The notes under the pieces are model-generated. The model had not been told where the DNA came from. It saw only the letters and a program-made list of their open reading frames with translations, and did no database searches. The position numbers were made by a program, and so were the translations under genes. A stretch of 64,000 bases of DNA from Tubulanus polymorphus (taxonomy: Eukaryota; Nemertea; Palaeonemertea; Tubulaniformes; Tubulanidae). The DNA is taken from contig NC_134033.1 in the NCBI RefSeq assembly GCF_964204645.1, positions 6,732,231-6,796,230 on the forward strand, given 5' to 3'. Numbering within the stretch: the first letter of the stretch is position 1; every line of letters begins with the position of its first letter. Of the stretch, positions 13,542 through 25,228 are shown piece after piece.

Positions 13542-13706
13542 TTAGGCGTTCGTGCTGATGGGAATTCGGTCTAGCGCCTGTTGCGTCTTCATCATCGCCA
13601 TCTACATGGGTATGAGATGAACTACGCGATGTAAAAATTAGTTCATATTAACACTTTGAGTCATCGATATTTCAGTAATCCATCATTCATTACAGCTAAG
13701 ATTTCT

Positions 13707-13800
13707 CGAAAATGATAATAATGTAGTTATGTAACATTATCTTAGGTTAAAAACGAAAATGATAATAATGTAGTTATGTAACATTATCTTAGGTTAAAAA
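13707..13800 (+). repeat. Exact 47-bp tandem duplication
   Basis: Two adjacent 47-bp copies (13707-13753 and 13754-13800) beginning CGAAAATGATAATAATG are identical, so the duplication is young. Confidence 0.9.
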
Positions 13801-14088
13801 CAAAAAGTATTTAAGTGCTACTTGATCTTAAACTACAGGAAATAGCTACGAATATGAAGAGAGGTCATTGAAAATTGAAGAAATTGACGAATAAGGGCAG
13901 GTGGCTGGTTAATTGGCTGAGGATGTTCGTCTGAACTAACATATGTATAGGTTGTAACTGATTAGAGAATTTAATCACACGTATCTATTTAATTTGATGC
14001 TTTATTAACTGAACTCATACTTAAGTACAATTTGGGGCACTTAGAAACTAAGTTACTTCAATGAGCGTCCATTTATATCTATTGGATT

Positions 14089-14433
14089 GAAGCTACGTCT
14101 ACATTAGCTTCTTCCACACGGCAAACGCATCTAAACAATGCTAGGAACACAATATCAATACCTAGTATTTAGCAGGACCCACGTTTTTGAAGCCATTCTT
14201 GAAAAGAAGAGTTCACTACGCATCAAACCCATCCACATTTTTTCTCCTGTGTTCAATGTAGACTTCAATTTGTTGCTGAGCTCCACAATCTGCTTTGAAC
14301 TTGAACTACAAATATGGACTCATACTTCCAAAGTCCAGCTGGGTGACTAAGTGTAGTCCCTACGAACGTTGGTTTTCGTCATACCCGCCTTGACCAAAAC
14401 ATGGGTTCAACGAGCTAGTGTATACGTAGCCTC
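14089..14433. mobile_element. MITE with GCTACGT ends
   Basis: The left end reads GAAGCTACGTCTACATTAGC and the right end is the imperfect complement GAGGCTACGTATACACTAGC. The interior of about 345 bp has no credible coding sequence; a 70-codon ORF inside it is not supported. Confidence 0.5.
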
Positions 14434-14457
14434 AGTCTATGATGCCTTTTGATATTA

Positions 14458-15051
14458 CAGTCAACCCTGCAAAATCGTCATGGAATTAGTCGTATCATCA
14501 CATCTCTCGTATAATTATTATTTTGTTCCCAATTTTTTCTATGAACCTTATGAAATTATGCTTATAACTCGTACTTCATAAGTCGTATTTTCACGTAAGT
14601 CGTATCAATTTTGGAAGCTAAAATCTTTTGATTCAAAATGCACCGCGTTAGTCGTAGCCCAATATGCCATAGCAGCAGATAAATATACGCTACGATATTG
14701 TCTGTGTAAGTGTTCAGACAGTTAACTTTCAACAGTTAACAGTTTAGACAGTAACTTTCTTGTGACGTTGTCTACATGGTGTACGCGGCAGCTTTTAATT
14801 GATTGATTGAGGGTAGATTTCAGCGATATAGGATCTGCACTGCCAGCTCAGGATACGATCGGGAACACGACGAACCATGCTGGAATCTGAGCGTCGTATA
14901 TATCGTATTTTCATGGGATATTCGTGGAATTCGTATAAAACCACGACTTATAGATAACTTGGAAAATACGACTTGCATATAACTCGTACATCACGTAAGT
15001 CGTAGAAAAATTCCCGAGGGCTGAGGGCTATGACTTATGCAGGGTTGACTG
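14458..15051. mobile_element. Pogo/Tigger-like MITE
   Basis: Perfect 14-bp terminal inverted repeats CAGTCAACCCTGCA / TGCAGGGTTGACTG are flanked by TA at 14456-14457 and 15052-15053. The interior is enriched in CGTAAGTCGTA-like motifs near both ends. There is no transposase. Confidence 0.75.
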
Positions 15052-15053
15052 TA

Positions 15054-15800
15054 CTAGCAATCCTCGCCTAACTTACACATAGCTTATTCTGAATTTTGAT
15101 TTACCTGGACACGAACAAAATCATTTTCCGACTTCCTAACATTTTCCGATCCTTGAACTTGTGCCATTTTTGCCTGCCTCGGGTGTGTCCCAATTTAGGT
15201 AAGGTTTACTGCATAAATGGCTATGAAATTGGTTTCGAAGTGGTATTGAAAAGCATTGAATAGCTGTGGTCAGGTGATCTCCGATCAGCAAAGCTGTTAT
15301 GAAAGACGTCAATCAATTCCATACTAGAACTATAGCTCAACAGTGACAACAGCCAATAATTTTAGCTTCGGACATGCCCCTGGTAACTTGAACCTAATGT
15401 TTCACTAATAATAAAAGAAGTGTTCACATTTTTTATTCATATGAGAATGTTATTTTTGTTGCTGCACAGTGCTACAAATTAATATTGTAAATAATGATAT
15501 TTCTATGTGAATAGATGTATAAATATTCTGTAGATATGAAATCGATGATATAAAAGTTTTTATATGCACGTGATAGAATAACAAATAACCTTTTATAGTT
15601 TTGGTGTAGACGTAAGCTACGCACATGTACTGGTATTGTCAACCAGTTTCCCGTACTAAGATAAGACTGGCGCGTGTTGTTATGAATCCGTTTCCTGACC
15701 ACGTTTCCACATAGGGATCGTTCAAACAGTATGTACATGTACGAAAAGTCGCTCATCTCCACGTCTTGTTAAGTTAATGAATACTATTGTTGATGGTAAC
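15054..15800. other. Intergenic sequence, no gene seen
   Basis: No exon, RNA gene or clear repeat was found between the pogo-like MITE and the Penelope-like element. A 96-codon minus-strand ORF at 15472-15762 has no recognisable features. Confidence 0.4.
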
Positions 15801-15945
15801 ATGTGACATATTGTAGTAGATAAAACCCACAATAAAAAGAAAAAACTATCTTGTAGCTTAACGTTTCAACTCAATTCTATGAGCCATTATCAAAAACTAA
15901 ATTTATTATACAGTTAGAACAATACAAAATATAGCAACAAGGTAA

Positions 15946-17990
15946 CTAAGTGATCCCTATAGCTGTTAGTATATAGTGACTAAGGAGTTTATTTTGGGGG
16001 GAGAAACCTAAATTGGAATTGACTGTGAAGTCAGAGTTTTTTAGAATAATAGCTGACTCAAGGATTCGACGTTTATATAAATCAGAACAAGGGTATATCA
16101 ACTGGCTAGAGAAGTCAAAAATATGGCCAGTTTCAAATGTGTGTGAAAAAATAGCACTCTGTGGTTTGGCATTTACAACATCTTTTTGGTGTTCTTTTTT
16201 ACGTATATGATCGTCCTGTTTCACCTATATAGAATTTATCACATTTACCACGAGGTATTTTATAAACTCCGCAGTCAATAGTATTATCTTTAGGTTTATT
16301 GGAACTTAAGTTGTTGATAAGTTTATTATTATATTTGAAAACTACTCCAATATCACACGCGCCTAAAGGTTTTTTAAACCGACTAAAGGAAGGAATATAT
16401 GGGACAACTAAGCATTTTTCAAACTTGTGGGAACGGGAAGCCTCATTATTTCTGGAAATACCGAAAAATCTTAATCTAGCTTTCTTATGGGCACGATTTA
16501 AAAAATGTGTAGGGTAAGCTAATTTAGACAAAGATTCAAATATATGTTTAATTTCATCTTGCAAGAATTCATCGCTACATGTTTTATAGGCTCTCAATAA
16601 CAGATTTGAAGCGACCCCAAGTTTGATATTTAATTCAGTAAATGAGAAGAAATGAAGATATGATTCAGCATGAGATGGCTTCCGATAGACGGAAAATCTT
16701 AACATGTTTAGGCAATTGTGGATTAGAACATCAAGAAAAGGGATTTTTCCATCAACTTCTAATTCAAATGTGAATTTCAAACTGGGATATAAGGAGTTGA
16801 GATAATATAAGAAGGAATCGATGTTAAAATTGTCATTTACAAGGCATAATATGTCATCGACATATCGAAACCAAAATTGTGGTAAAATACCATTATAGAG
16901 TGGGAGCAGTTCAGATTCAACATGTTCAAGGAAAAGGCAGGATAAAATAGGTGAAAGTGGGTTTCCCATACTCATGCCATATATTTGTTTGAAAAATGTT
17001 TCATCAAATTGGAAGAAAGAACTTCCAACACATAAGTCAATCAATTCAAAAATACAATTGACTGGCATATCTAAACTGCTAGAAATATCAGGTAATTTGC
17101 CGTTTTAGAAAATCCATAGTGGGTCCAATAGGTACATTAGTAAATAAAGATTTCGCATCAAATGAAATGAATTTACAGCCCTGAGGATTATAATCTTTAA
17201 GTCTGTCCATAAGATCAGCACTATGTTTAAGATGTGATTCAGAAAACGTACCAAGTAATGGTGATAATAGTTTAGCAAGGTATTTGGATAGTTTATATGA
17301 CGGCGAGTTCCGTGTAGAAACAATGGGTCTCAGAGGGGTCCCTTCTTTATGAATCTTAGGTAAACCATAAATATAAGGGAGTGATGGTAATTTGGAAATG
17401 AATTTAGAAAGTTTGTCTTTAACATCGGGATATCGATCTCTGATGTTATTAAGCTGGCGATTGTAGGTAGATTGAAATTGGTTTAAAGGGTTTTTATCAA
17501 GTCTTTTATAGATACAGGAATCGCTGAGTAAAGTTTCCATTTTCTGTTTATATGTAACAACGTCTTGTATGACTATTTTTCCGCCTTTATCAGCTTTAGA
17601 AATACGAATATTAGTTAATTTCTTCAATTCACTAATAGCTATTATAAACCGTCTGGGAAGATAATTATTAATATCATTAGAAAGATGGTTGAATATATCA
17701 CCAATGTTCATAAAGATGAAGTTCCCTTCAATGCTTTTCTCAGGTAGATAGTCCATAGTAGAAATAAAGTCAAAGAAATCTTTTCTCGTGTGAGGCATGG
17801 AGAAGTTCAATCCATATCCTAAAACTTGCATTTGATGTTCTGTCAATTTAGTGGAGGATAAGTTAATCACATTTTCCGAGTTGCTTAATTTGGTCCAATA
17901 GCTTTTCTTGATGAGGTTCGCGAGTAGATCTTCATAATGTGATATCTTTTTGTTTCTTTGAAATTTTTGAACTGAGTCTAGTACACCCAT
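15946..17990 (-). pseudogene. Penelope-like reverse transcriptase with GIY-YIG endonuclease, frameshifted
   Basis: The coding sequence reads right to left in three frames. 17990-17088 holds the RT N-terminal half (KADKGGKIVIQ, YGLPKIHKEG, SFDAKSLFTNVP). 17068-16199 holds YGMSMGNPLSP, the catalytic FRYVDDIL and the start of the GIY-YIG domain (CGVYKIPRG, FYIGETGRS). 16224-15946 holds the remainder of the nuclease. Single-base shifts near 17080 and 16205 break the ORF, while active-site motifs remain readable. RT followed by GIY-YIG in one protein is diagnostic of endonuclease-bearing Penelope-like elements. Confidence 0.9.
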
Positions 17991-18017
17991 GAGTGATGTC
18001 CAGATGAAAAAGAATCT

Positions 18018-18734
18018 TTGTCTAAATTAGCTTACCCTACACATTTTTTAAATCGTGCCCATAAGAAAGCTAGATTAAGATTTTTCGGTATTTCCAGAAA
18101 TAATTAGGCTTCCCGTTCCCATAAGTTTGAAAAATGCTTAGTTGTCCCATATATTCCTTCCCTTAGTCGGTTTAAAAAACCTTCAGGCGCGTGTGATATT
18201 GGAGTAGTTTTCAAATATAATAATAAACTTATCAACAACTTAAGTTCCAATAAACCTAAAGATAATACTATTGACTGCGGAGTTTATAAAATACCTCGTG
18301 GTAAATGTGATAAATTCTATATAGGTGAAACAGGACGATCATATACGTAAAAAAGAACACCAAAAAGACGTCATAAATGCCAAACCACAGAGTGCTATTT
18401 TTTCACACACATTTGAAACTGGCCATATTTTTGACTTCTCCTCTAGCCAGTTGATATACCCTTGTTCTGATTTATATAAACGTCGAATCCTTGAGTCAGC
18501 TATTATTCTAAAAAACTCTGACTTCACAGTCAATTCCAATCTAGGTTTCTCCCCCCAAAATAAACTCCTTAGTCACTATATACTAACAGCTATAGGGATC
18601 ACTTAGTTACCTTGTTGCTATATTTTGTATTGTTCTAACTGTATAATAAATTTAGTTTTTGATAATGGCTCATAGAATTGAGTTGAAACGTTAAGCTACA
18701 AGATAGTTTTTTCTCTTTATTGTGGGTTTTATCA
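18018..18734 (+). pseudogene. Inverted 3' fragment of the Penelope-like element
   Basis: This is the reverse-orientation duplicate of 15820-16522. It covers the end of RT, the GIY-YIG domain and the 3' tail, with a stop in the SRNN segment and a deletion at the KEHQKD junction. It starts 27 bases from the ATG end of the main copy. Confidence 0.85.
18655..18690 (+). ncRNA. Hammerhead-ribozyme-like core in the Penelope tail (degenerate)
   Basis: TTGATAA is followed by a hairpin (GGCTCA..TGAGTT) and then GAAAC, the order of a hammerhead core (CUGANGA, helix II, GAAA). Penelope-like elements are known to carry type I hammerheads in their terminal repeats. Position 8 is A instead of the catalytic G and helix III is not evident, so this copy should be inactive. 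The mirror copy is in the left arm (about 15865-15900). Confidence 0.4.
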
Positions 18735-19126
18735 TGGACTCTAGAGTCCATGGTTTTATCTATTATTGATATTGGACAGCCACTTGTCTATGGAAACCAA
18801 TGTGACATATTGATCAACCCTCAGTTGTTCATGCGTCACATAAATAAACCACTTCTCCCTGTGTAGCTGATGCCTAAAGTCCAGCAGAATCCTCAACGTC
18901 GGGAGGCAGTCCCACAAATCAGAGATAAGCTGTTGTAATGTTCAGCTGAGTAGGCATAACCTGGGACCATCGATTTTGGTCCAACTTATGCCTATTCCGA
19001 GTTAAGCTCATTTGTAAAATTTGCTATTTTTCGTATGATAAGTTAAGCATACGCTAAAGGAAGACGTGCTTGTGATAGATACATAATATACCATATGATT
19101 TTCATTCTTTGAAAATAAATGCGGTG

Positions 19127-19270
19127 ACCAAAAAATATGTTCGTTGTAACCGGTAGTTCGTTATATCCAGCATGAAATTAATGATATTTTCGTACTAGGG
19201 ACGAAATTTAATTGTTATATCTGATAAATAATTGTATCCGAGTTCATTTTAACGAGGTTCCGCAGTAGAA
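19127..19270. repeat. Copy 1 of a GTTATATCC MITE family
   Basis: This shares GTTCGTTATATCCAGCATGA, GGGACGAAATT and TTAACGAGGTTCC blocks with the elements at 21118-21281 and 22868-23010. It is diverged at both ends. Confidence 0.5.
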
Positions 19271-19303
19271 TATTTTCTCTAGTTTTAGAATTATCATTTT
19301 CAT

Positions 19304-19583
19304 AAGCCGCGATCACACGAGCGTTTTTGGCCCAGGCCAAATTTTGCCCGACCAGAAACGTTGTACCAAGCCTGAGCCAAATTTTAGCACTTGACAAATG
19401 ATAGCGTTTGAATTGCAACTGGTACCGGAAATGACCTACTTTGCTTTATTTGAGCATTGTTTAATAACGAGTGAATGGTTTTCGTGTAAACGTGCTCTCT
19501 AAATTAGGCACGGGCCAAATTGGTCTCAGGGCCTGACCCGTGCCAATTTGGCCGGGCCAAATCATTTACGTGTGATCGCGGCT
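19304..19583. mobile_element. MITE with AGCCGCGATCACACG ends
   Basis: A perfect 15-bp inverted repeat, AGCCGCGATCACACG (19304-19318) against CGTGTGATCGCGGCT (19569-19583), brackets 280 bp. Inner ends are also inverted (TTTGGCCC..GGGCCAAA). There is no coding capacity. Confidence 0.65.
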
Positions 19584-21117
19584 ACATACATGTAGCTTGA
19601 CATAAAAATTTTATTCAAGCGACAGGCGTTGCGAATCTTCGAGCTAAAATACCAATGCCAGCTTCAATCCTATCGTGTTTCGTTTACAACGTATTAGGGG
19701 AGGGGGAGGAGTAAATGCAATTGTGTACTGTAATGCTTAATTTAGATGAAAATAAGGCCGATTTTATGTACGGGGGGGGGGGGGGTTATCGGGGTTGACT
19801 GTACATGGTATTACTGAGCTAATCCCGTGGCCATAACTTGAAAATGGATCGAAGGAACTTGTCTGTTAATGTTTAATACTGATACTTATTCATTAAAAGT
19901 CCTGCCACCTATGCGTTGTCTGAAGCACGTATTCTGTTAAGACGGATCGTGAAATCTTTTATCCTACTTAGCTAAACATATAGAAATGTACTACAATTTC
20001 TCAATTGGACGGAGATATTTTATCCAAGTCCGATTATAATTTGTGCTATCTTATTCCCAAATGGCCCGGAACTTCAGGTATTGTCTGACGTATGTGCCTA
20101 TATCCGAGTTGAGCGTTTCTGACATATGCGTAATCTCCTTAATATAGGCGTCATATGATGTTCAAGTCATCTCCATTTGGGTGCTTATCGTGTATTTCAA
20201 TGAGGTTTTGACAGATGCTACTGTGCAAAACTGGGTTACTCAGTTTTTGCATTTCAATTTCTATTAGGCATATTTCAATTAAATTTAATTCACTTTTCGC
20301 ATTATTATATGAATCAACTTTCAATGAAATCAATTCCATACGTGAGTGGGAAAGTCAGTCTTTTTATCTACAGGGCAAGTGTGAAGTCCGATTGAATTGT
20401 TTGATCAAGTTTGGTTTCGGGAGCCTAACAATCCAGTTAAATTGAATTTCGATTGACCGATCTTCGCAATGTATGATGATGATGCGATAAATCTAATTAC
20501 ATGTACATGTACCCTGCCATATCCATGGTATTTGGAAGAATTTCGTACGTATTTAGGAAACAGAAAAATAAAGACATCTTAAAAACATGTGTTTTCAATT
20601 GAGTTAGCCCCTGTGTTCAAGATAATGCCAGTAACTCTTGTACGTAGTCACTTAGAATATGTCATCAAACTTTTGATAATCCCAAGTAAAGCCATCGTTG
20701 TGGGTGATGATGTGTTCTGTCATTATGTCCTGAGATATTTGGGTTAGGGGATTTACATTTATTTGTATTAAAAAAAAAGCAAATGATATTGAACGACAAT
20801 GTACGTATGTACATATTTTTGTATGAAAGAAAATTTTGTGTACATAATAATACAAGAAATATCGATGTTGAATACATAAATAAATGAATAAACTCTGAGA
20901 GAATGCGTTTATTGAACTGTATCGTGGCTAGTATTATGACTGCTCCATGAGTATAGCGGGCGAGTGGTGAACAAAATGTTTGATCCCGGAAAGCCAGGTC
21001 GTGGTTCTAACCCCAATTTCAATTATACCGTATTGTCCTAGGGGAAGGCATTTGTCCTCATTGCCTCTCTCACCCAGGACTAGATGAGTACCTGGCCTGA
21101 TACAGACAGGACTCTGG
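19584..21117. other. Intergenic sequence, no gene seen
   Basis: Contains a diverged copy of the 13384-13541 interior (about 19685-19790), a run of G around 19769-19783 and little else. No exon or RNA gene could be supported. Confidence 0.4.
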
Positions 21118-21281
21118 AACAGTGGAACCCCATCGTAACAGCGAAATTCACGGGACCAGAAAATAAGTTCGTTATATCCAGTGTGAAAATAATTGAATTT
21201 TCTTATTCGGGACGAAATTCTATATTTGTTATATCCGACGAATCGTTGTATCCGGGTTCGTTTAACAAGGTTCCACTGTAC
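21118..21281. mobile_element. MITE with CAGTGGAACC ends
   Basis: The ends ACAGTGGAACCCCATCGTAA and TTTAACAAGGTTCCACTGT are inverted; the right end abuts TA. It is the best-preserved member of the family that includes 19127-19270 and 22868-23010. Pogo/Tigger-like ends of this type are common in animals. Confidence 0.6.
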
Positions 21282-21550
21282 TCTTAACTCGAATCTTATG
21301 AAGTCGAAAAACTCTGTTCAACTTGAAATTGATTTTTCTGCCTCCTATGTTCATACTTTAAAGTACTACGCAAAAATGCTTTACTGTTTCTTGAAACACA
21401 AGACGTCACCACAAGACATGATAACGCTGCCTATATGGAACGTTCGTCGTGTTTACTATTATACCTCCGCGGACCTGACTGTATTACCCGGTCTAAGCTA
21501 CGAGCAATTATCTGAACAGAGTTATCTGAATTATCTGATTGCTCGTAGGT

Positions 21551-21617
21551 CTAAGCATGGACGCATAAACTAGATTATAATATACGTATAATCTAGTTTA
21601 TACATCCATGGTCTAAG
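21551..21617. repeat. Imperfect 29-bp hairpin
   Basis: CTAAGCATGGACGCATAAAC..TATA is mirrored by TATAATCTAGTTTATACATCC..CTAAG with a seven-base loop and a few mismatches. Confidence 0.6.
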
Positions 21618-21639
21618 TCACTTCTCAATAGCGTGCGGT

Positions 21640-21830
21640 AGACAATCAAGAGGTGTGCCGTGCGGACGACATGGACGCGGCCTCCGGCGTCTTCTTCTCG
21701 GCGCTTCCCGTTTATTGGCGTCCGGCATGTTACGTCGGAATGCGGCTAAAGAATATCCCGTTAAAGGCCTTCGTTCAATATGTCGTTACTCGTAAAAAAC
21801 CGACTTCCTTTCGCTATATATTTTGATGAG
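21640..21830. other. G+C-rich island with short ORFs on both strands
   Basis: The base composition differs sharply from its surroundings and CpG is frequent. A 51-codon plus-strand ORF (21671-21826, starting MDAASGVFF) overlaps a 36-codon minus-strand ORF with an Arg-rich run. Neither is recognised. It could be the CpG island of a nearby promoter. Confidence 0.3.
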
Positions 21831-22679
21831 ATTTCCCTGTTCTTGTAATGGGATACCGGCAATGCTCTGAGGGAAGCGAGGATTCAGCGATATCCGCCAG
21901 GGTCGCTAGGTTTTTCCGTAAAAATTACCTACACATTCAAATACCTTTCGGAACCTTGACGTTTTAAAAAATCCAACTTTGAAGCTGGCTAAATTTATCA
22001 AATTAGGTCTAGATGTGTATAGATCCCCCGGCAGTATGTAAATAATATGTTGTTGTTAACGTTTGTTATGTTTTAAAACACCTTTATTTCCCGTTTTTGT
22101 AAATAATTGTAACAGTTTTTTTCCTCCATATACCATGGAAATGGTTGGAGTGTAATTAACATTCGTATTCGTATTTGTATTCGTACCACGTTCAATTTCT
22201 GCAATTAAATTCGCGCCAACTTCTCTGATTATCAAATCGACTTTTTAGTGAAATCTACAACCGAGTGGGAAAGGGAATCCTATATGTATTCTATGACTCG
22301 TTTGATAATTTCCGGATTTGAAAGCCTAAAAACTTTCATTGAAAATGAACTACTATTTTTCAATGCGAATGACACTGTTTTGTTGTGCCTGGGTGGTGCC
22401 GATATCCCATTAGATCATGGAGCTCTCGAGTACCCAATAGATCTGTGAACTTTGTCTTAAATTTTGTGAATCGAATACAAAACATCAAACTTGTCGAGTA
22501 TTGTCTAACATGCGGTGTTCACGAAATCAGTCGTCTGCATAGTCACAGCCGACCAGCAGGCCCCAGATGCCATCTACTGTTAGACCATGACCATCATCTG
22601 TCATCAATCATTGTCCGTTAGCTGAAGATAAACAGGAATCAGGCTAACGCCTATCAAACGCCATTTGGCCATATCTACT

Positions 22680-22737
22680 AGACACGCGCTATCATTTTTT
22701 TCGCAGTAGTCAGTCGAAGACATATAGAACAAAAATG
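22680..22737 (+). CDS. Candidate first exon (5' UTR plus ATG) of an unidentified gene
   Basis: A pyrimidine tract (TTTTTTCGCAG) is followed by a short leader and AAAAATG directly against the donor GTGAGT. An initiator codon at the very end of exon 1 and a pyrimidine-rich start are typical of ribosomal-protein and other translation-machinery genes. It would splice in phase 0 to the exon at 23599. Confidence 0.35.
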
Positions 22738-22867
22738 GTGAGTCTTTACCTTTTGTTTTATATTTCGTATTTGAATCGATCAGGAAATGAGTGTTGCACC
22801 ACAGTTGCTGAAAAAGGTCTTAGAATCCCAGGCATACCATTTCGAAAGTTACTGTTCATGTGGATGG

Positions 22868-23010
22868 ACCTCGTTACAGGGGAAATCTGTGTTAGTCAAA
22901 ACCAATAAGTTCTATCCAGCATGAAGTTATTAAAATTCTTTATGCTACGTGGGACGAATTTGTGATATCAATAGATCGTTATTTCCATGGTCATTACAAC
23001 AACGTTCCTC
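22868..23010. repeat. Copy 3 of the GTTATATCC MITE family
   Basis: Diverged match to 19127-19270 (CAATAAGTTCTATCCAGCATGA, GTGGGACGAATTTGTGATATC). Confidence 0.4.
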
Positions 23011-23598
23011 TGGTAAGGAGTAAGAATTCAAAGATATTACGGGAATGATCAAATTAAGTTTCTCCATACTAAAATTCTTATCGAGATTGTCGGAAAAAAT
23101 GGCTAAGGTTTTACGTAGAATGATCGCATCTTTTAACCATAGATTTTATTTTCTTTATACATAATCATACAAAATAACATGACAAATTATCCACAAATCG
23201 CCCAAGGACATTATATGTGGTTGAAAAGAGTTAATTAAAGTAGAATATAGATACAGATGACTTCAACTATCTTATGATTTCAGGTTAATTATTTTGATAG
23301 AAGAGAAAAATGCCTGCTTTGCTAGTTCTGCCTGGAGTCTAGTTAAATACCTCAGTTTTAAACTTAGTTTTGATTTAATTCAGCATTTACATGTACAATA
23401 GAAATTATGTATAAATATGTGTGTAACTTTCTAGTATATAGGACGGTAGTTTTTGGTCAAAGACCTTGCGGTTTACTTGACTAGCTTGTAGTTTAACTCA
23501 GAATTTAAATATCTATGACCATTTAATAGAAAGTCTAACCGGTTCTTTATACTCAGGTTCTCATACAATTGAAGTACCCGTAGATCGTTTTCTTCTAG

Positions 23599-23733
23599 GA
23601 AGACATGGAGTTCATTCGATACCGCGATACGGGCGGGTCTACGACACTTTACAAAAAGATTTGCGGTGTCGAATCGTTCCCTACATTACCCGCAGAGAAA
23701 ATCGAAATCACTAAAGTTATGCATATAAAAATG
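23599..23733 (+). CDS. Candidate internal exon, unidentified 45-residue segment
   Basis: A good acceptor (TTTTCTTCTAG), exactly 45 open codons (EDMEFIRYRDTGG...KVMHIKM) and a donor GTAAGG. It is phase 0 on both sides and so compatible with the ATG exon upstream. I do not recognise the protein; RYRD..Y..I.I.KV..I is only a weak echo of ribosomal protein eL20. No following exon was found; the LINE remnant begins immediately downstream. Confidence 0.35.
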
Positions 23734-24570
23734 GTAAGGTAGTAGAAAATCTACCCGAAGCCTGTTAAGACTGATCTCTTCTTTGCGACTAAGAGATTTA
23801 ATTGAAAGGGTACTAGTGGTAATTTGGTTAGATATAGTCGTATTCCTAGATTTGAACTGAGATATGGTTCCAGACCCACGGGTAGGTAATCAATGCTATT
23901 CCAAAGTGACATGAGGTAAAAAGCAGGTGACGAGCGGATTTTAGAAGATTGGAGAGCAGGAAAGGTGAACGACGTTCGCTCACGAAGAGTGCGAACAGGG
24001 ATCGACTTATAATTGCTGAAAATTTGTGATACATATAGGGGGCGGTTTTCTGCGAACTTTAAACATATAAATTCCCATACGTTTCTTCTTGCGGATTCCA
24101 AGTGATTTCCAATTTAGTATATCAAAAATTTTATTTGTATTATTGTATTGTAAACTCTGTAACAATCTTTTATGCAAATAAATCATATCATTAGACCCAT
24201 GGAGACACCCAGAGACCAAAGTAGCTGCTCTGCAATGTAGTCTTTGCAGGCAATGTGGACAATATAAATGATTTATAGATGGTGTTTAAGTGGGATGATT
24301 TGATAGATTTAGTCAATGGTTTTATGGGATTTAACAGTTTTTGAACTTTGTTTTCTAGCTACAGAACGTGTGCAGAGTAGGTGAGATTGTGATCAAGAAC
24401 AAATCCTAGATGTTTATGAGAGTTTTTGTGGAATAACATAGTCATATACAATTAAGGGGATATAGTTCCTAGTGCCTCTTTTTGTAAACGTAATATCACA
24501 GCTCTTTGAAGGTTTAAATTTGAGACCCCATAAGGCCGACCATTTAGCTATTTTTCTAATATCATCCTGG

Positions 24571-25228
24571 ACGTATCGGCCCCACTCCGCGCGGTTGCGC
24601 CACCGCACGGGATTTACGCGAAGCAGCAAACACAAACATGGCCACTCTCTCAATTTTCAATGATAGAAATAGTGTGTGCATTTCAATTATTTCGGCTGTT
24701 AGGGTTTTAAGGCACAATATAAGTTGATGATGTGATATGGCGATGTTAATTAATGATAATTCCGCAGTGAAGCTAGTCACGAACGGTGCCGATTGAGTGT
24801 ACAGCTCCCAAAAACACTGAAATGTGCGTAGTTGCGTAACTATTTGCAGTGAATTGCAGACGAAACATGAAGCCTTAACGGCCGTTTAAAAAAAAATTAT
24901 ACCAATCGCAATTGTAAAATAAAAATGAGATAGAACCTAAGTTAAAATTCTGGCCATTTCTAAAATGTTATTACTAATTTTTAGTCAGTGCCGAACGTTT
25001 AGTTTTCCTACAATAATGAGGGGTGGTAGGTAGTCATGCAATTCAAGTCATCATTTATTACACGTTACTTCCGTGTTGTTGAAAATCTCGCGAGTCCTGG
25101 ACCAAACCCCATTGAACAATGTGATCTGTGTGTTGGCTACAAATGCACACAGATCACACTACTACCCATTACACACTCCAGTACCCACAGCTTTCATATA
25201 TCCATCCAAATATTTAGAGTGTCTTTCT
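24571..25228 (+). mobile_element. Dispersed repeat C, copy 1 (inserted in LINE RT)
   Basis: A 658-bp unit starts ACGTATCGGCC and is flanked by TCCTGG (24565-24570 and 25229-25234). It splits the LINE RT between NSII and QDDIRKIAKW. Related copies lie at 34781-35370 (plus) and 57467-58109 (minus). It has no terminal inverted repeat and no convincing ORF, although one 30-codon frame (MQFKSSFITRYFRVV) is open in all copies. Class unknown; the 5-6 bp duplication would suit an LTR-type or other integrase-dependent element. Confidence 0.7.

Larger units (their letters stand above)
15814..18799 (-). mobile_element. Penelope-like element in head-to-head fold-back form
   Basis: The main copy lies on the minus strand (RT plus GIY-YIG). 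A 5'-truncated second copy in opposite orientation is joined at its 5' end. Arms 15820-16522 and 18018-18734 are near-identical inverted repeats. A 13-bp direct repeat ATGTGACATATTG at 15801-15813 and 18800-18812 is the likely target duplication. Inverted partial copies at the 5' end are a known feature of Penelope-like elements. Near the right end is an 18-bp palindrome, ATGGACTCTAGAGTCCAT. Confidence 0.85.

Noticed and set aside
14138-14350. Plus-strand 70-codon ORF
   Set aside because: It lies inside a MITE with inverted ends and resembles no protein.
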